DNA of 64,000 nt from Knufia peltigerae. Lineage: Eukaryota > Ascomycota > Eurotiomycetes > Chaetothyriales > Trichomeriaceae. The position numbers and the translations under genes are program-made. Under the pieces are notes generated by a model. That model searched no databases. It was not told the DNA's origin and was given only the letters and a program-made list of their open reading frames with translations. The DNA is taken from NCBI GenBank assembly GCA_030247855.1, contig JAPDRN010000060.1, positions 124,001-188,000 of the forward strand. Direction: 5' to 3'. Each line of letters starts with the position of its first letter. Positions within the stretch are counted from its first letter, which is position 1. Positions 43,515 through 54,522 of this stretch are shown piece after piece.

Positions 43515-44617
43515 TCACAGAATGGCCAGGACATTGGGAGGAGAACCAACACCTCCAAACACATTCAACGGCGCGCTAGTCAATAAGAACGACCACTGCT
43601 TCCTGGCTCGACACACCTCCGACAGTCTCTCCAGATCCCACAGCTCTCCGATTGGCGTGCCCCAATGGCCCAGCAGCCACTCGTGCAGATTCATCTTACC
43701 TTCGACGCCAAAGCTGATGGGCTGGCTCTCGAAGGCGATGGTGTCTCCTGCGACGGCAGCGAAGTGGTGGTTCCATAGCCACTTGACGGATTGCAGGGAT
43801 GCCTCAACGCCGACAAAAGTGGATCGTTGTATCGATGCCTGGCGCTCCTCAGGGCCTGCATGCGTGTGCCATGCCGTGAAGCCAGATCGGATGATCAGGA
43901 TGTCGCCACCCTGGAAATCCACGTTCTGATGCTGGGCCACTTGATCCAGTTCATCCGTGGTGATGGAGAAGGTCGAATTGGCCGCGATTGCTGGTTTGCC
44001 AGTCTGCTCGCGCCACCCGTGGTAGTCAAGCAGAACTCCTCGCCCGACTATTCCACCTCTCTCGGCCCAACCTGTTAGACAATATGCGTCAATGATTGAT
44101 CTCACCACCGTCCGAGTAAGACTTGGCCTTACGATGAATACCCAGGCGTCCGTCCTCGAGCTTCTCGTCAATGTCCCGGTGCTTCATCCCATTATAATAC
44201 AGCCCACAATGTTGGACAGCAATGTGTCGCAGGCCATCCCATTGAGAGCTGCTTTGCGTGTTTAGACTCACCACGTCATCGTGCCCAAAGACCTCGTCAG
44301 GTGTGCCCTTCAGTCGTTCCTTGAAGTCGATGATCTGATGTCCAAACGGCTCTCGGCCCACGAGACGTTCTTGAAAGTGGTCTAGTCGGAGATCCAGCTG
44401 GATTGAAACGCCTGTCTTGACCTCCTGGACCGCCCGTTTGACAACCTCGGGTGTGAGGTAGTTAAGAGCTGTCCTCTCGTGAGGCCAGGTCGACCGAAAA
44501 ATGTGCTTCAGACTCACTGCCTAATTCATCGTTCTCCCCCCAGAGACCCCAAGCATTGCCGTGAGGTTGCCCTTCGACCTTGGGCAAGGAGTCGAAATCT
44601 ACATATGGTGATGGCAT
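43515..44617 (-). CDS. Cyclase-family (PF04199-type) metal hydrolase
   Basis: Predicted 330-aa enzyme of the family that includes kynurenine formamidase and related amide/lactone hydrolases. Exons are 44617-44518, 44468-44133 and 44071-43515; introns of 49 and 61 nt are GT-AG. The spliced join gives DELGTLNYLTPEVVKRAV, the standard opening of fungal members. The metal-site region reads SSQWDGLRHIAVQHCGLYYNG, the fungal variant of the bacterial HxGTHxDxxxH motif. Later conserved parts include WAERGGIVGRGVLLDYHGW and the PISFGVEGKMNLHEWLL region. No signal peptide. It is the first gene of the block sharing CGGCGCCG promoter elements and is divergent from the MFS gene, with two such elements between them. 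Exact substrate unknown. Confidence 0.9.
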
Positions 44618-44771
44618 GATTGTGATCGTCTGTCGGCTTTGATAGTGCCAATCTGGGGGCATTTCTGCTGCCGAAGCATTAAATATGATTCGTCTTCTGC
44701 ATGTTCAACACGGACGCTTCCAGTTCGTCGTCGCCGGCAGAAATCCGAGTTCTGCATAGAATTTCACGTGA

Positions 44772-44781
44772 CCGGCGCCGG
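44772..44781. promoter_or_regulatory. CCGGCGCCGG palindrome, candidate zinc-cluster site
   Basis: Perfect 10-bp palindrome 155 bp upstream of the cyclase start. It contains two CGG triplets facing each other (CGG-N2-CCG), the kind of half-sites Zn2Cys6 dimers bind. Confidence 0.5.
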
Positions 44782-45025
44782 GATTGTGGGTCATGCAAAA
44801 AATGTGGTGGACCTTTTGTAAAACCCCCTCGTCGGTTGCGGCTCAACTCTCACTTTCACAGGTGCCCGAGATCCCATAGTGGAGATGATGTCCGTGTGAG
44901 AGGCAAAAAGCTTGCCGTCTTCATCCCAAAGATGCCACGAGGCCAGGACCTGGTTCCGTCAAATTCCATCTCGCAAGATCCAAGTGCAGGACGGGGACCC
45001 CGTGGAGTTTGGTTTGGTTTAGCCC

Positions 45026-45037
45026 ACCGGCGCCGGT
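45026..45037. promoter_or_regulatory. ACCGGCGCCGGT palindrome, candidate zinc-cluster site
   Basis: Perfect 12-bp palindrome 217 bp upstream of the MFS transporter start; the longest of the shared elements. Confidence 0.5.
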
Positions 45038-45253
45038 GCCAGCATCAACTCCAGATGAAGGCAGACTTGCGGAGAAATCTCTTTCTGAATCATCAGGAAT
45101 ACAAAAAAACGAGATCCCCCTGTGCAAAGCCCAATCGCAAGTTCCTACAACATCGTGCTTCTTGATAGAAACCCATTGTCTCTGAATTCTCAGCTGAGAA
45201 GGCGCCACTCGCACAGAACTCTCTTCACGACAGTCCTGGTTCATCTTTCCAGT

Positions 45254-47240
45254 ATGGGTTGGTTTTTCAAGAAGCCTGCTGATGCGGCGGGATCTACAAC
45301 TGTCGCCTTCCTCGTCGGCCTGTTTGTCGCTTTTGGTGGTGTTCTCTTTGGCTATGACATCGGCTACATCAGTGGCATTCTCGCCATGAAGTGAGTTCAT
45401 CATTTCATCTCCTCGTTTGTCACAATCTGGGCCGTCTAACGAACGTTCCGGCAGGTACTGGAAAACTCATTTTTCCACTGGATATCGAGACGAGTTCGGA
45501 GAGCTCAATGTTACGGCAGGCCAGCAATCCTTGATCGTGTCGATTCTGTCCGCGGGAACCTTTGCGGGGGCTCTCCTTAGTTCCCCTATTGCCGATCACA
45601 TTGGCCGCCGCAAGGCCCTGATGGTCAACAGCTGTGTCTTCATGTTTGGCAATGCCTTGCAAACGGCAGCCACAGCCATTCCGCTGTTCCTCGCGGGACG
45701 ATTCTTTGCAGGTAAGACAGCTCCGGGAGGCAAAAAAGAGAAAAGCGAATTCAGCCTTTCATCCGCTTACACAAATAACCCTCCAGGCCTGGGAGTTGGT
45801 TTGCTCAGTGCGACCATTCCTCTTTACCAAGCCGAGACGTCGCCCAAATGGCTCCGAGGCGCCGTCATTGGATCCTACCAACTCTTCATCACAGTGGGCA
45901 TGTTCATGGCTGGCATCGTCGACAACGCCACCAAAGACAGGAATGATACGGGATGCTACCGTATCCCTATCGGCGTCCAGTTCATCTACGCACTCATCAT
46001 CTTTTCCGGCTCCATGTTCCTCCCCGAGACGCCCCGGCAACTTGTCCGCCGCTCCGACTTCGACGGGGCGGCCAAGAGCCTCTCACGTCTGAGGAGGCTC
46101 AGCATAGACCATCCCGCCATTGTGGACGAACTGGCTGAGATCAGGGGCAATCACGAATACGAAATGTCGTTGGGCTCCGCGTCGTACCTGACATGTTTCC
46201 GCAAACCCCTGCGCAAGAGACTCATCTCTGGAATCTGCCTGCAGGCTCTACAGCAATTGACGGGCGTAAGTTTATGTTCTCTCCCTCTCCCTCTTACCTA
46301 GATTTGGGAGAAGGGCCCGACAAATCTAACGGTGGACTTCTGACAGATCAACTTTATTTTCTACTACGGCACGACCTACTTCCAACGCACCGGTATCTCG
46401 AACCCTTTCCTCGTGACAGTCATCTGCGATGTGTGCAACATTGTCGGCGTCTTCCCGGGTTTGTATTTGGTGGAGAAATGGGGCCGGAGACCTCTCCTGA
46501 TCATGGGCGCCCTGGGCATGGCTGCATGCGAGTTCATCGTGGCCGCCATTGGTGTCACAATGCCCGACAGCACAACGGCAAATTCGGTCGTCATCGCCTT
46601 TGTCTGCTTCTACATTATCTTTTTCGAGTTGAGGTACGTTACGAGACGAAATCCCGCCGACCTAAATTTCTTTTCCATAGCTAAGAAGCCTTTTTTACTG
46701 ACCTTTGACCACCAACTTGGATAGCTGGGGTCCCTGCGCCTGGGTCGTCACGGGTGAAATATTCCCACTCAAGACCCGCGCCAAAGCCCTCGGTATGACC
46801 TCGTCCAGTAACTGGTTGCTCAACTGGGCACTCGCCTACGCCACCCCTTACATGGTCAACCCGGGCAAGGGCAACGCCAACTTGGGATCCAAGGTCTTTT
46901 TTATCTGGGGTGCCCTTTGTGTCCTCTGTGCAGTTTTTGTGCAGTTTTGCATCTACGAAACCAAAGGTGCGATGATGATCCCCACCTGTCTTTCATGTTT
47001 GCAATGTTTTCTAGAACGTCGTGGTTCTAACTCGGGTTCATCCTTGCTCACCATCTTTCAGGTCTCTCACTCGAACAAGTCGACGAACTCTACGAAAAGG
47101 TGCCTCACGCCTGGCAGTCTGCGGGTTTCGTGCCAACGGTCAGCTTTGCAGATATCCAGCAGCGCAGTCTGTCCATGGCCGGAGAGGAGAAGGAGGGAAA
47201 GATCGAGAACGAGGTCGCTGTCTCGGAAGTGTCTTCTTGA
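45254..47240 (+). CDS. MFS sugar transporter
   Basis: Predicted 526-aa, 12-helix plasma membrane transporter of the sugar porter family. Six exons: 45254-45390, 45455-45711, 45787-46265, 46347-46633, 46725-46966 and 47062-47240; all five introns are GT-AG and in frame. Signature motifs: GYDIGYISG in helix 1, DHIGRRK between helices 2 and 3, FLPETPRQLVR after helix 6, LQQLTGINFIFYYG in helix 7, and YETKGLSLEQVDELYE after helix 12 (PETKG with Tyr for Pro). These resemble fungal hexose/pentose transporters. The C-terminal tail is acidic with Lys, as in regulated permeases. Being within the motif-sharing cluster suggests it imports the cluster's substrate, which is inference. Confidence 0.93.
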
Positions 47241-47983
47241 TCTAGGGGGTAGTTACCGATGCAGATGAGAGTTATCGACCAAAAGGGACATGACTCGAGG
47301 GTTTAGTTCTTACGCCTTGCATTGTAAGCTTGCATCTAGAGGACTAGAAATGGCAAGACCATCTGCTCAGCTTGGGAAGTACGGAGGCATCACTGACTGA
47401 TTCGACTTGTGTGTTAAGATACAAGTGTGTGTGTGTGCACAGCTGTGTTGCGATGTGTGTATATAGATGTGTGTACAATACACGAGTACGTGCAAAGGGA
47501 AAGGAGAGGGAGGTCATTCTCGTTATCATCATCGATCGACCAAATCTTTGTATGCTCCTTCAGTTGAAGACCTATTTATGTTGTGTAATGACTCAGTCTC
47601 AGTTTCAATTTCAGTTTCAATACCCAATCAGGTATCCAGCTCTCCTGTAAACCCTGCACATATTCATATTTTCAAATTGGAGAGAGGTGCGAACAATGAG
47701 GAGGGGCCCGGATCACTGCGAAGATGGAATTTGACAGACATAGGAGCTACTGGCAATTGTCTTCATCATATCCCGGTATAGTTTGTCAATCTCGTGATTC
47801 CTCCCCCCCCCCCCGGTACCGACAGTTCTGTACGAGATCGAAAAAGGGTTGTTCGCTCTACCGGCGTGGCGGAAACCCGGAGCCGAGACCCCGAGCGTGG
47901 CCGAAGACGTACGGCCGAGAAACCACCGAGAAGAAAATCATGGCCGGCAGAAGACGTACAGTCGAGCGTGACGAAGAGCAGAA
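47241..47983. other. Intergenic, convergent 3' ends
   Basis: Contains a GT microsatellite near 47409-47420, a short CAGTTTCAATTT repeat near 47587-47620 and a 12-C run at 47803-47814. No gene is seen. Confidence 0.55.
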
Positions 47984-49682
47984 CTATGGCCGCACCTCGA
48001 CACCTCCAAAGGTCATGCTCTTGACCGTCAGGTACTCGTCGATGCCGAGGGCGCTGCCTTCCCGTCCAAACCCGCTCTGCTTGACGCCCCCGAAGGGTGA
48101 TGCAGGGTCGCTGATGATGCCTTGAGATAAGGTCAGCGGGAATGAGATGCGCGATACACGATCGAGAAAAGGTGGCCCAAAGAAACCAGAAACACTTACC
48201 TGTGTTGATGCCCACCATACCCACTTCCATGGCCTCGGCAACCCGCCAGCAGCGCTGGACGTCCCGGCTGAAGAAGTAGCCCGCCAGGCCGACCTCGCTG
48301 GCGTTGGCCATGGCGAGAACTTCCTGTTCCGTTTCAAAGGGGAACAGTGCCGCCACGGGCCCAAAGGTCTCCTCCCTCGCGACGAGCATCTCGGGCGTCG
48401 CGTCCAGCAGCACGGTGAGGGGGTAAAAGTGGCCGTCCCGTCCACCCTGCCGGCCGGGATCGGCGTCGGTTGTCATCCTGTGCCCGCCCAGGGCGATCTG
48501 CGCGCCCTTGGCTTCTGCATCCCGCACGTGGCTGTCCACCTTGTCCACGGCACGGGCGTGGATCAGCGGGCCGTGGGTCGCAGATGGATCGAACCCGGAA
48601 CCAAGCTTGTACCGTCTGACGCGCTCGACGAATTTCTTGCCAAACGCCGGGAGGATCCCCCTTTGCACGTAGATGCGGTTCGCGCAGACGCAGGTCTGGC
48701 CCGACGAGCGGAACTTGCTCATCAGTGCACCCTCGACCGCCGCATCAAGGTCCGCGTCGTCGAACACGATGAACGGCGAGTTCCCGCCAAGTTCCATGGA
48801 CAGCTTCTTCAGCGTGTCGGACGATTGCTTCATCAGGAGCTTGCCGACGGCGGTCGAGCCCGTGAAGGAGACCTTCTTGACCTTGGGGTGCGTGCAGAGC
48901 GCGTTGCCGACCGCCGGAGTGTTTTCGAGCGTCGTGACGACGTTGAACACGCCCGCCGGGATGCCCGCCCGCCTGGCCAGTTCCGCGAGGGCGAGCGACG
49001 ACAGGGGCGTCTCGCCCGGGGCCTTGACCACCACGGTGCACCCTGCTGCAATGGCGGGGGCGGCCTTGCGCGTGACCATCGCCGCGGGGAAGTTCCAAGG
49101 CGTGATCAGCCCACAGACCCCGATGGGTTCTTTGACGGTCAAGATCCGCTTCCCGCCCACGCTGGCCGGGATGGTGCTACCGTAGATGCGAGGGGCTTCT
49201 TCCGCGAACCAGAGGAGGAAGTCGGACGCGTACTTGACCTCCCCTCGAGCGTCTGCCAAAGGTTTTCCGTTCTCCATCGTTATCAGGATGGCAAGGTCTT
49301 CGGCATTGTCGAGCATGAGCTGGTGCCACTTTCGTAGCATGTCTGATCGCTGTCGAGCAGTTGTGGCTCGAAAGGTCTTGAATGCATTGGCTGCTGCGTC
49401 GATGGCAGCCTCTGTATCTGATACGTCACATTCTGGACATGTACCAACTACAACACCAGTACTTGGATCTGGGATTGGGTCAGTTGGCTTCGGCAAAGAG
49501 GGATCGCTGCATACCTGTGACCTCAAATGTCTTCCCTGATCCGCTAGGCAGCCACTGACTGTTGACGAAGGCACGGTCGATAAGAAGACTTTTGTCTTTC
49601 AGCTGTGACGCAGGTCAGCTCCATTCGTCAGTCAGCCTGACATCCTTGCACTTATACTTACCGGTGGTATTGTTGGAGCCAT
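47984..49682 (-). CDS. Succinate-semialdehyde dehydrogenase-type aldehyde dehydrogenase
   Basis: Predicted 504-aa cytosolic NAD(P)-dependent dehydrogenase. Exons are 49682-49662, 49602-49515, 49468-48200 and 48120-47984. Introns of 59, 46 and 79 nt are all GT-AG. The cofactor/catalytic elements are visible: TPWNFPAAM, FTGSTAVGK, the general-base Glu in ELGGNSPF, and the nucleophile Cys in GQTCVCANR. The C terminus SPFGGVKQSGFGREG is typical of the GabD/Uga2 class. The classical reaction is succinate semialdehyde to succinate in the GABA shunt, but members of this class also oxidise other short acidic aldehydes. Its upstream 305 bp include a CGGCGCCG-like element (49885-49899). G+C at third positions is visibly higher than in neighbours. 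Confidence 0.92.
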
Positions 49683-49987
49683 GATCCTTAACTCGACGTG
49701 TTGAGTTGCACTTGTTATGTTTGTCAGCCTTCAGAACGCCTGCATATGTATTCAGCCTGCCTGTCAAATGTCGCGGAAGCCGTTTATGATGACGAGTGGC
49801 CAGCAGAGGTTGATTGGAACTGATATCGGCATCAACACAAGCTGTGGAGTGGTTCGGTACCGAGTTTTCGGATGGACCGAACCAGGCGCCGGTGCCGGCA
49901 AAACGACAGTGGGTCTTGGCTCGGGGTGGCAAGAATACCACTTCGGAGATGCGTCAAGGCTCGGGCGATTTTTCTGGATAACTGCCC
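49683..49987. promoter_or_regulatory. Promoter of the SSADH-type gene
   Basis: 305 bp between the regulator stop and the dehydrogenase start (same strand). Holds the near-copy of the shared palindrome. Confidence 0.5.
49885..49899. promoter_or_regulatory. Near copy of the CGGCGCCGG element
   Basis: GGCGCCGGTGCCGGC, with the core lacking only the first C, 203 bp upstream of the SSADH-type start. Two overlapping CCGG units are visible. Confidence 0.4.
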
Positions 49988-52394
49988 TCACTCATATCGA
50001 TAGTCCTGAAATCCCATGGGAAGATCGAAATCGAAGACACTTGCATTGCCATTGTTCGGCAGGCCAAAAGAACCAATCGATGTACCATCTAACAGCCAGC
50101 TTGAGTCCAGATTGCTCCAGTTCCCTATCCAGTCGCGATAGTTATTGATGTTTGAGTCCTGGTCGGTTTGTGTACCGAGACGCATGTTGTCGCCGCCATG
50201 CTGAGAATACACTGCGTCATAGCCAGGGGGATTTTGAACAATGTGTGATCCCTGGTCCCCCTGTGGTCGTGTAAAGAATTGAGGGATACGCCCATCATGA
50301 TACGTCGAATGCATGTCTTCTCCAGTGACATTCTCTGAGCCTCTGACTTGATTGTTGTGTGGTACGAACTGGTTACTCTGGGGAACTGCCATCAACAACC
50401 GGATCACATGATGGAAATTCTGATGAGGATGTGTCTGCAGGAGTTTCGCAACCTCCTTGGCCACGGGTTCCAGGCGGGATTGTTCAATAAGTTCGGGCCT
50501 GAGTTTTGACATTTTCAAGGCAAGGACACCTGCTACCAGTCAGTTTCCAACACCTCACTCCTCACCACTCCTTCCAGTTGAGACGTACAAGTGAAAGCGA
50601 TGGTCAGGGCAGTATAAGTAGGGGCCCATTTTAGCTGCCATTTGTATGCTGGGCTTTGTACAAGAAATGACAGTTGACTGAACATGACCCCCATCACGTA
50701 AGAGAGTATCTCAGAGGCGACAGAGTCCAAATTAGCTTCACCCAGGGTAACCGAGCTCTCTGTAGAAGAATTTGGCTGAATCTTTCGCAGGCCAGCACAG
50801 CAAGTAAATGTTTTCGCGTACTCTCTTGACATGTACAGGCTCGTACGTTGGAAAGATGGTTGAGGATAACCGATATCTAGGTAGGGTGATTAATTCGCTT
50901 GTCAAGCTTCGAGGGGTTTCTGGTTTATCGTACCTGCAAAAGTCTTGTCCCAGAAGGAACACCATGCATCGAACTTTTGGCTGGTCGAACGGATCTTGGC
51001 CATCACAGCGGAAGGGGATTTCTCGGATTCCTCAATTTCCTTCTGCATTTGGGCTGATACCGTTAGCCAACGAGTCTTCTGATACTAGTAGAAACAAACC
51101 TCGCAGGATTACCAGTTCCACAAGAGAGACAATTCTAGAATCTGACGCATTGGCAGCTGGATGTCTTGCAAATGCCCTCAGAGTCTCTGCTGAGATGGCT
51201 TCGATTCGAGGACGGCGTGCCGTGCCAGCAGCAATCTCCCATTCAAGGAACGACGCCATCAGCCATGTCCTTGCTTGACGTGCGAGTCGCCTTTCTGTCT
51301 TTTGAGTTTCAGCCGAATGGGTGCGGGGACTACGCAGGAGTTGCTGCAGGGCAGTTTGGAGGCCCAAGACGAGGGCCATTTGTATGGCATGGCCAATGGT
51401 AAACCACGTTCGTTCCGAAAAGGCTGCGATCAAGGTCATCGCTTGGACATCCTCGATCACGGGCACACCAATGAACAAGGTCTCAGCTGCCAGGCGGCGA
51501 GCCTCGTTCTGGGTGACTTGCCTCACCTGGTCCGTGATGTTCGCTGCCTCCTTGACTCGAGCCGCGGTGGCCAGGACAACGGCGAAGCAAAATGGCGAAC
51601 GAACGCGCAGAGAATCAAATGTGTCCAGGAGCGGATCCAACATCGGCAAAAAGGTATTGTTTCCGGTTATGAAGCTGTGCCCACTCTTAGCCATGGCCCT
51701 CAAGCCGACCGGTGTAGAACTCTCACCTGTTGAATAAATCCCTGGCCAGCGACTCGTCAAGCTCTCCCTCGGAGACAAAATCGCGAGGCTGCGTGACAGA
51801 CGGGAGTAATGTGGTCTGCTCCAGGTCCCAGCTCTGACCGCCGGAAGGCCGAGGGGTTTCTGGAGTCATGGCATGAATGGCAGTCACCGGAGCATCCAGA
51901 TCATGCGGAGCCAGTGCGTAGGGATTCTGAGGCTTCCCCGCGCTGGCATTACCACTTGTGGCCGCATCTTTGTCAGCCTGGCTGTTGATGGGCGTTTGCA
52001 CTTGTCCGCCTGAAGGCTGCTCCGTCGGAGCATCTGAACCGGAGGTCTCCGGGGCAGTCTGTCCGCGAAGTCTCAGGATCTCGACTTCCAACTCTTGGAT
52101 TCTGGCAGAGGAAGTCAGCAACCGGTGAGAACATCGGTAGGGAACAGATCAGGCTTCCAACCTCTTCTGCTGTTGCTGGCCCTCAGTACTTTTGTCAAGT
52201 GTTGGTTTTTTGGGCCCAACGAGATCGAAGACGCATGCAGTTCCGGCGGTCTGGCACCGCATGCAAGGAGCTTTGCCTTCGCAGCGCATCTTCTGCCGCC
52301 GACATGTTCGGCAGGCCTTGAACGTCTTTTTGGCCGGAGTGCGAATTGGTCCCACGAAGTTATCCGGGCCTGGCGATTGAGACTGCCCTTCCAT
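49988..52394 (-). CDS. Zn(II)2Cys6 transcription factor, candidate cluster regulator
   Basis: Predicted 710-aa nuclear regulator. Exons are 52394-52162, 52101-51727, 51674-51100, 51053-50934, 50876-50589 and 50529-49988; all five introns are short (46-60 nt), GT-AG and in frame. For two junctions the best-looking local site was rejected because it broke the frame. The zinc cluster (about 30-57) reads CRTCRRQKMRC then EGKAPCMRCQ, spacing C-x2-C-x6-C-x5-C-x2-C-x6-C. A short leucine-containing coiled coil (RIQELEVEILRLRG) follows for dimerisation. The middle carries a fungal-specific regulatory domain (FITGNNTFLPMLDP onward). The C terminus is Gln/Asn/Asp-rich, like an activation region. It is divergent from the transaldolase with a shared CGGCGCCGG between them, consistent with self- and cluster regulation. 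Confidence 0.88.
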
Positions 52395-52962
52395 TCCGTT
52401 TCATGGCATGTCCGGATGAGACTGGCGCAGATACGGCTAGAGGTCAGCGACATACAGGTGATCAAAAGTTTAGTAGAACATCAGTCCTTCCATGCAGACG
52501 CTCACAGAAGCCTCGCTGCCCAATCTTTTCAAGGCTATTGAGGCTCTGGAAAAACCGCGACGAATGTGTCATGACTTTGCCGAGAATCGGAAAAACGGAT
52601 CAATGTTGATTCGGCGCCGGGTGGGTCGTCAGTATTAATCTTTGCGCCGATTGGCCAGTGGTGCGCTACTCCAAGATATTCATGCCTTTGAAGGTGACGC
52701 TTCGGAGCCATACATCTTCTAGATACTAACGATTTCTAAAGCCATCGGGAATTTTTCGCTGGAGCAGCTACAGTCCACACTAAAGCGCGACGTCTTGTAA
52801 ACAAGTTAGGTTCAATAACCGAACTCCTTCCAGAAAAGAAAAGAAAAGGATGGCGAGACACACAAGTTCCTTCAGCACTCGGATACCCCATTGCTTGCCA
52901 TCCTCGACAAGCCGCTCCTTACCTTTACTCTTGAGCCTTGATCTGCACGAAGACTACCCATC
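52395..52962. promoter_or_regulatory. Divergent promoter region, regulator / transaldolase
   Basis: 568 bp between starts, with one exact CGGCGCCGG (52612). Nothing else is recognised. Confidence 0.5.
52612..52620. promoter_or_regulatory. CGGCGCCGG element
   Basis: Exact copy of the shared element, 218 bp upstream of the regulator start and 343 bp upstream of the transaldolase start. Confidence 0.5.
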
Positions 52963-54058
52963 ATGGCCCTCGACAGCTTGGAACAGCTTAGAAAACACAC
53001 CACCATCGTCGTGGACAGCGCCGACTTCGACATCCTGCCGCAGTACAAGCCGCAAGATGTGACGACCAACCCTCTACATATCATGACGGCGACCAAACTT
53101 CCCAAATTCAACTGGATTCTCGAAAAGGCCGCAAGGTACGGGCTTGAAAAGTCAACGGAAGCTGCTGAGCAGGAGCCCGCCGCCCTGCTGCAGCTGCTGG
53201 TGACGTTTGGCGCAGAAATCCTCAAGCGCATCCCCGGACGGACGTCGACCGAAGTCGACGCGATCCATTCGTTCGACAAGGACGCAACGATCCGCGTGGC
53301 GCGCGAGATCATCGCCATGTACGAAGAACTCGGCATCTCCAAGGAGCGCGTGCTCATCAAGATCGTCTCGACCTGGGAAGGTCTCCAGGCCGCGAGGGTC
53401 CTCGAGCGCGACCACGGCATCCACTGCAACATGACGGCCATCTTCTCCGTGCACCAGGCCACCCTGGCCGCCGAGGCAGGGTGTACCTTGATCTCGCCCT
53501 TCGTGGCTCGCACCACGGACTGGTACTACAAGAACCGTCCCCAACGGGACTACACCGGTTGGAAAGGCCCCGGGGTCAAGCTCGTCGACGAAATCTTTAA
53601 GAGCTACCACTCCAAGGGGTCCAAGACGGAAATCATGGCCGCCAGTCTGCGCACCATGGACGAGATCTCCAAACTCTCGGGACTACAGCTGATGACTTTA
53701 AACGCCGGTACGCTGGCGGAGCTAAGGAGTGAAGTGGTACCCATGACCAAAAGCCTCGATGCGGATAAAGGTAAGTCAGTAGGAAAGAAGTGTTCGGCCA
53801 TTCCCTTTGAATCTGTTGCTGGTTCTGTCATCACTGCTAACATATCATTATCTAGTATCCGCCATGGCCAACGGACATCCCAAGGACATCAAGCCCGTCT
53901 TCCTCGACAACGAGGAAAAGTTCCGCCTCGCCATGTTCTTGGACCAGCCGGGCACCGATAAGCTCGATGAGGCCATTCGAATCTTCCTGGACGCTGGAAA
54001 GGAAACGACGGCACTGCTGAGGGCGAAGATGGATTCGTTGGTGAATGCAAGCGCATGA
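52963..54058 (+). CDS. Divergent transaldolase paralogue
   Basis: Predicted 336-aa class I transaldolase, moving a dihydroxyacetone unit between sugar phosphates by a Schiff-base Lys. Exons are 52963-53770 and 53856-54058 with an 85-nt GT-AG intron. The catalytic residues are all in place: Asp in VVDSADFD, Glu in STEVDAIHSFD and the Schiff-base Lys in VLIKIVSTWEG. Several otherwise conserved blocks differ. DVTTNPLHI replaces the usual DATTNPSLI. AIFSVHQATLAAEAG replaces LLFSFAQAVACAEAG. LMTLNAGTLAEL stands where ordinary enzymes have the ISPKLLEEL type. These positions line the sugar-phosphate pocket, so substrate range may be altered. Located in the motif-sharing cluster, it is probably not the housekeeping TAL1. 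Confidence 0.92.
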
Positions 54059-54522
54059 AGTGGCAAAGTGCAAGTGCATTAAACAACCAGAGCACAAGTC
54101 GATAGACGGGGTAAATGGGTATATATGTGGCGCATTTGGATAGGCATCATTTTCGTCAGATCGATAATCAAGTACATATTGTCATGACCCCTTGAATCTA
54201 GAGTCCCAACCTGCCAATATTGTATAGTACTCCGTAGTCTATCTGAATGTTGGCCAGAGACGGCCTGATTATGCTTACGTCCCAAGTTACACCTCCTACT
54301 TCCTCAACTTTCAAAACCACCCTCGCCTTCGAGACTCGTCGACTGCAAAGTCCCAATAATAGTGTTTCGAACGATGTCAGGCTACGGCCATTAGTTGAAC
54401 TGATTGAGCTCATGATATAACGAGCTTCATTATTGGCGCAACTGGCTTCGTGTTTGACCAGGCAGTGACCGGCTACGTCCTATGGTTATTCTATTCTACG
54501 TTTGGAAATAGCAGGCAAACAT
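54059..54522. other. Intergenic, convergent 3' ends
   Basis: 3' regions of the transaldolase and the P450. TACTCCGTA is at 54228-54236. No gene is seen. Confidence 0.55.

Larger units (their letters stand above)
44618..45253. promoter_or_regulatory. Divergent promoter region, cyclase / MFS transporter
   Basis: 636 bp between starts, containing two perfect CCGGCGCCGG palindromes (44772 and 45027). Short frames on the plus strand have no features. Confidence 0.55.

Noticed and set aside
48147..49337. 396-aa open frame on the plus strand opposite the SSADH-type gene
   Set aside because: Shadow of a G+C-rich coding strand with clear dehydrogenase motifs; the opposite frame is Arg/Gly/His-rich with no features.
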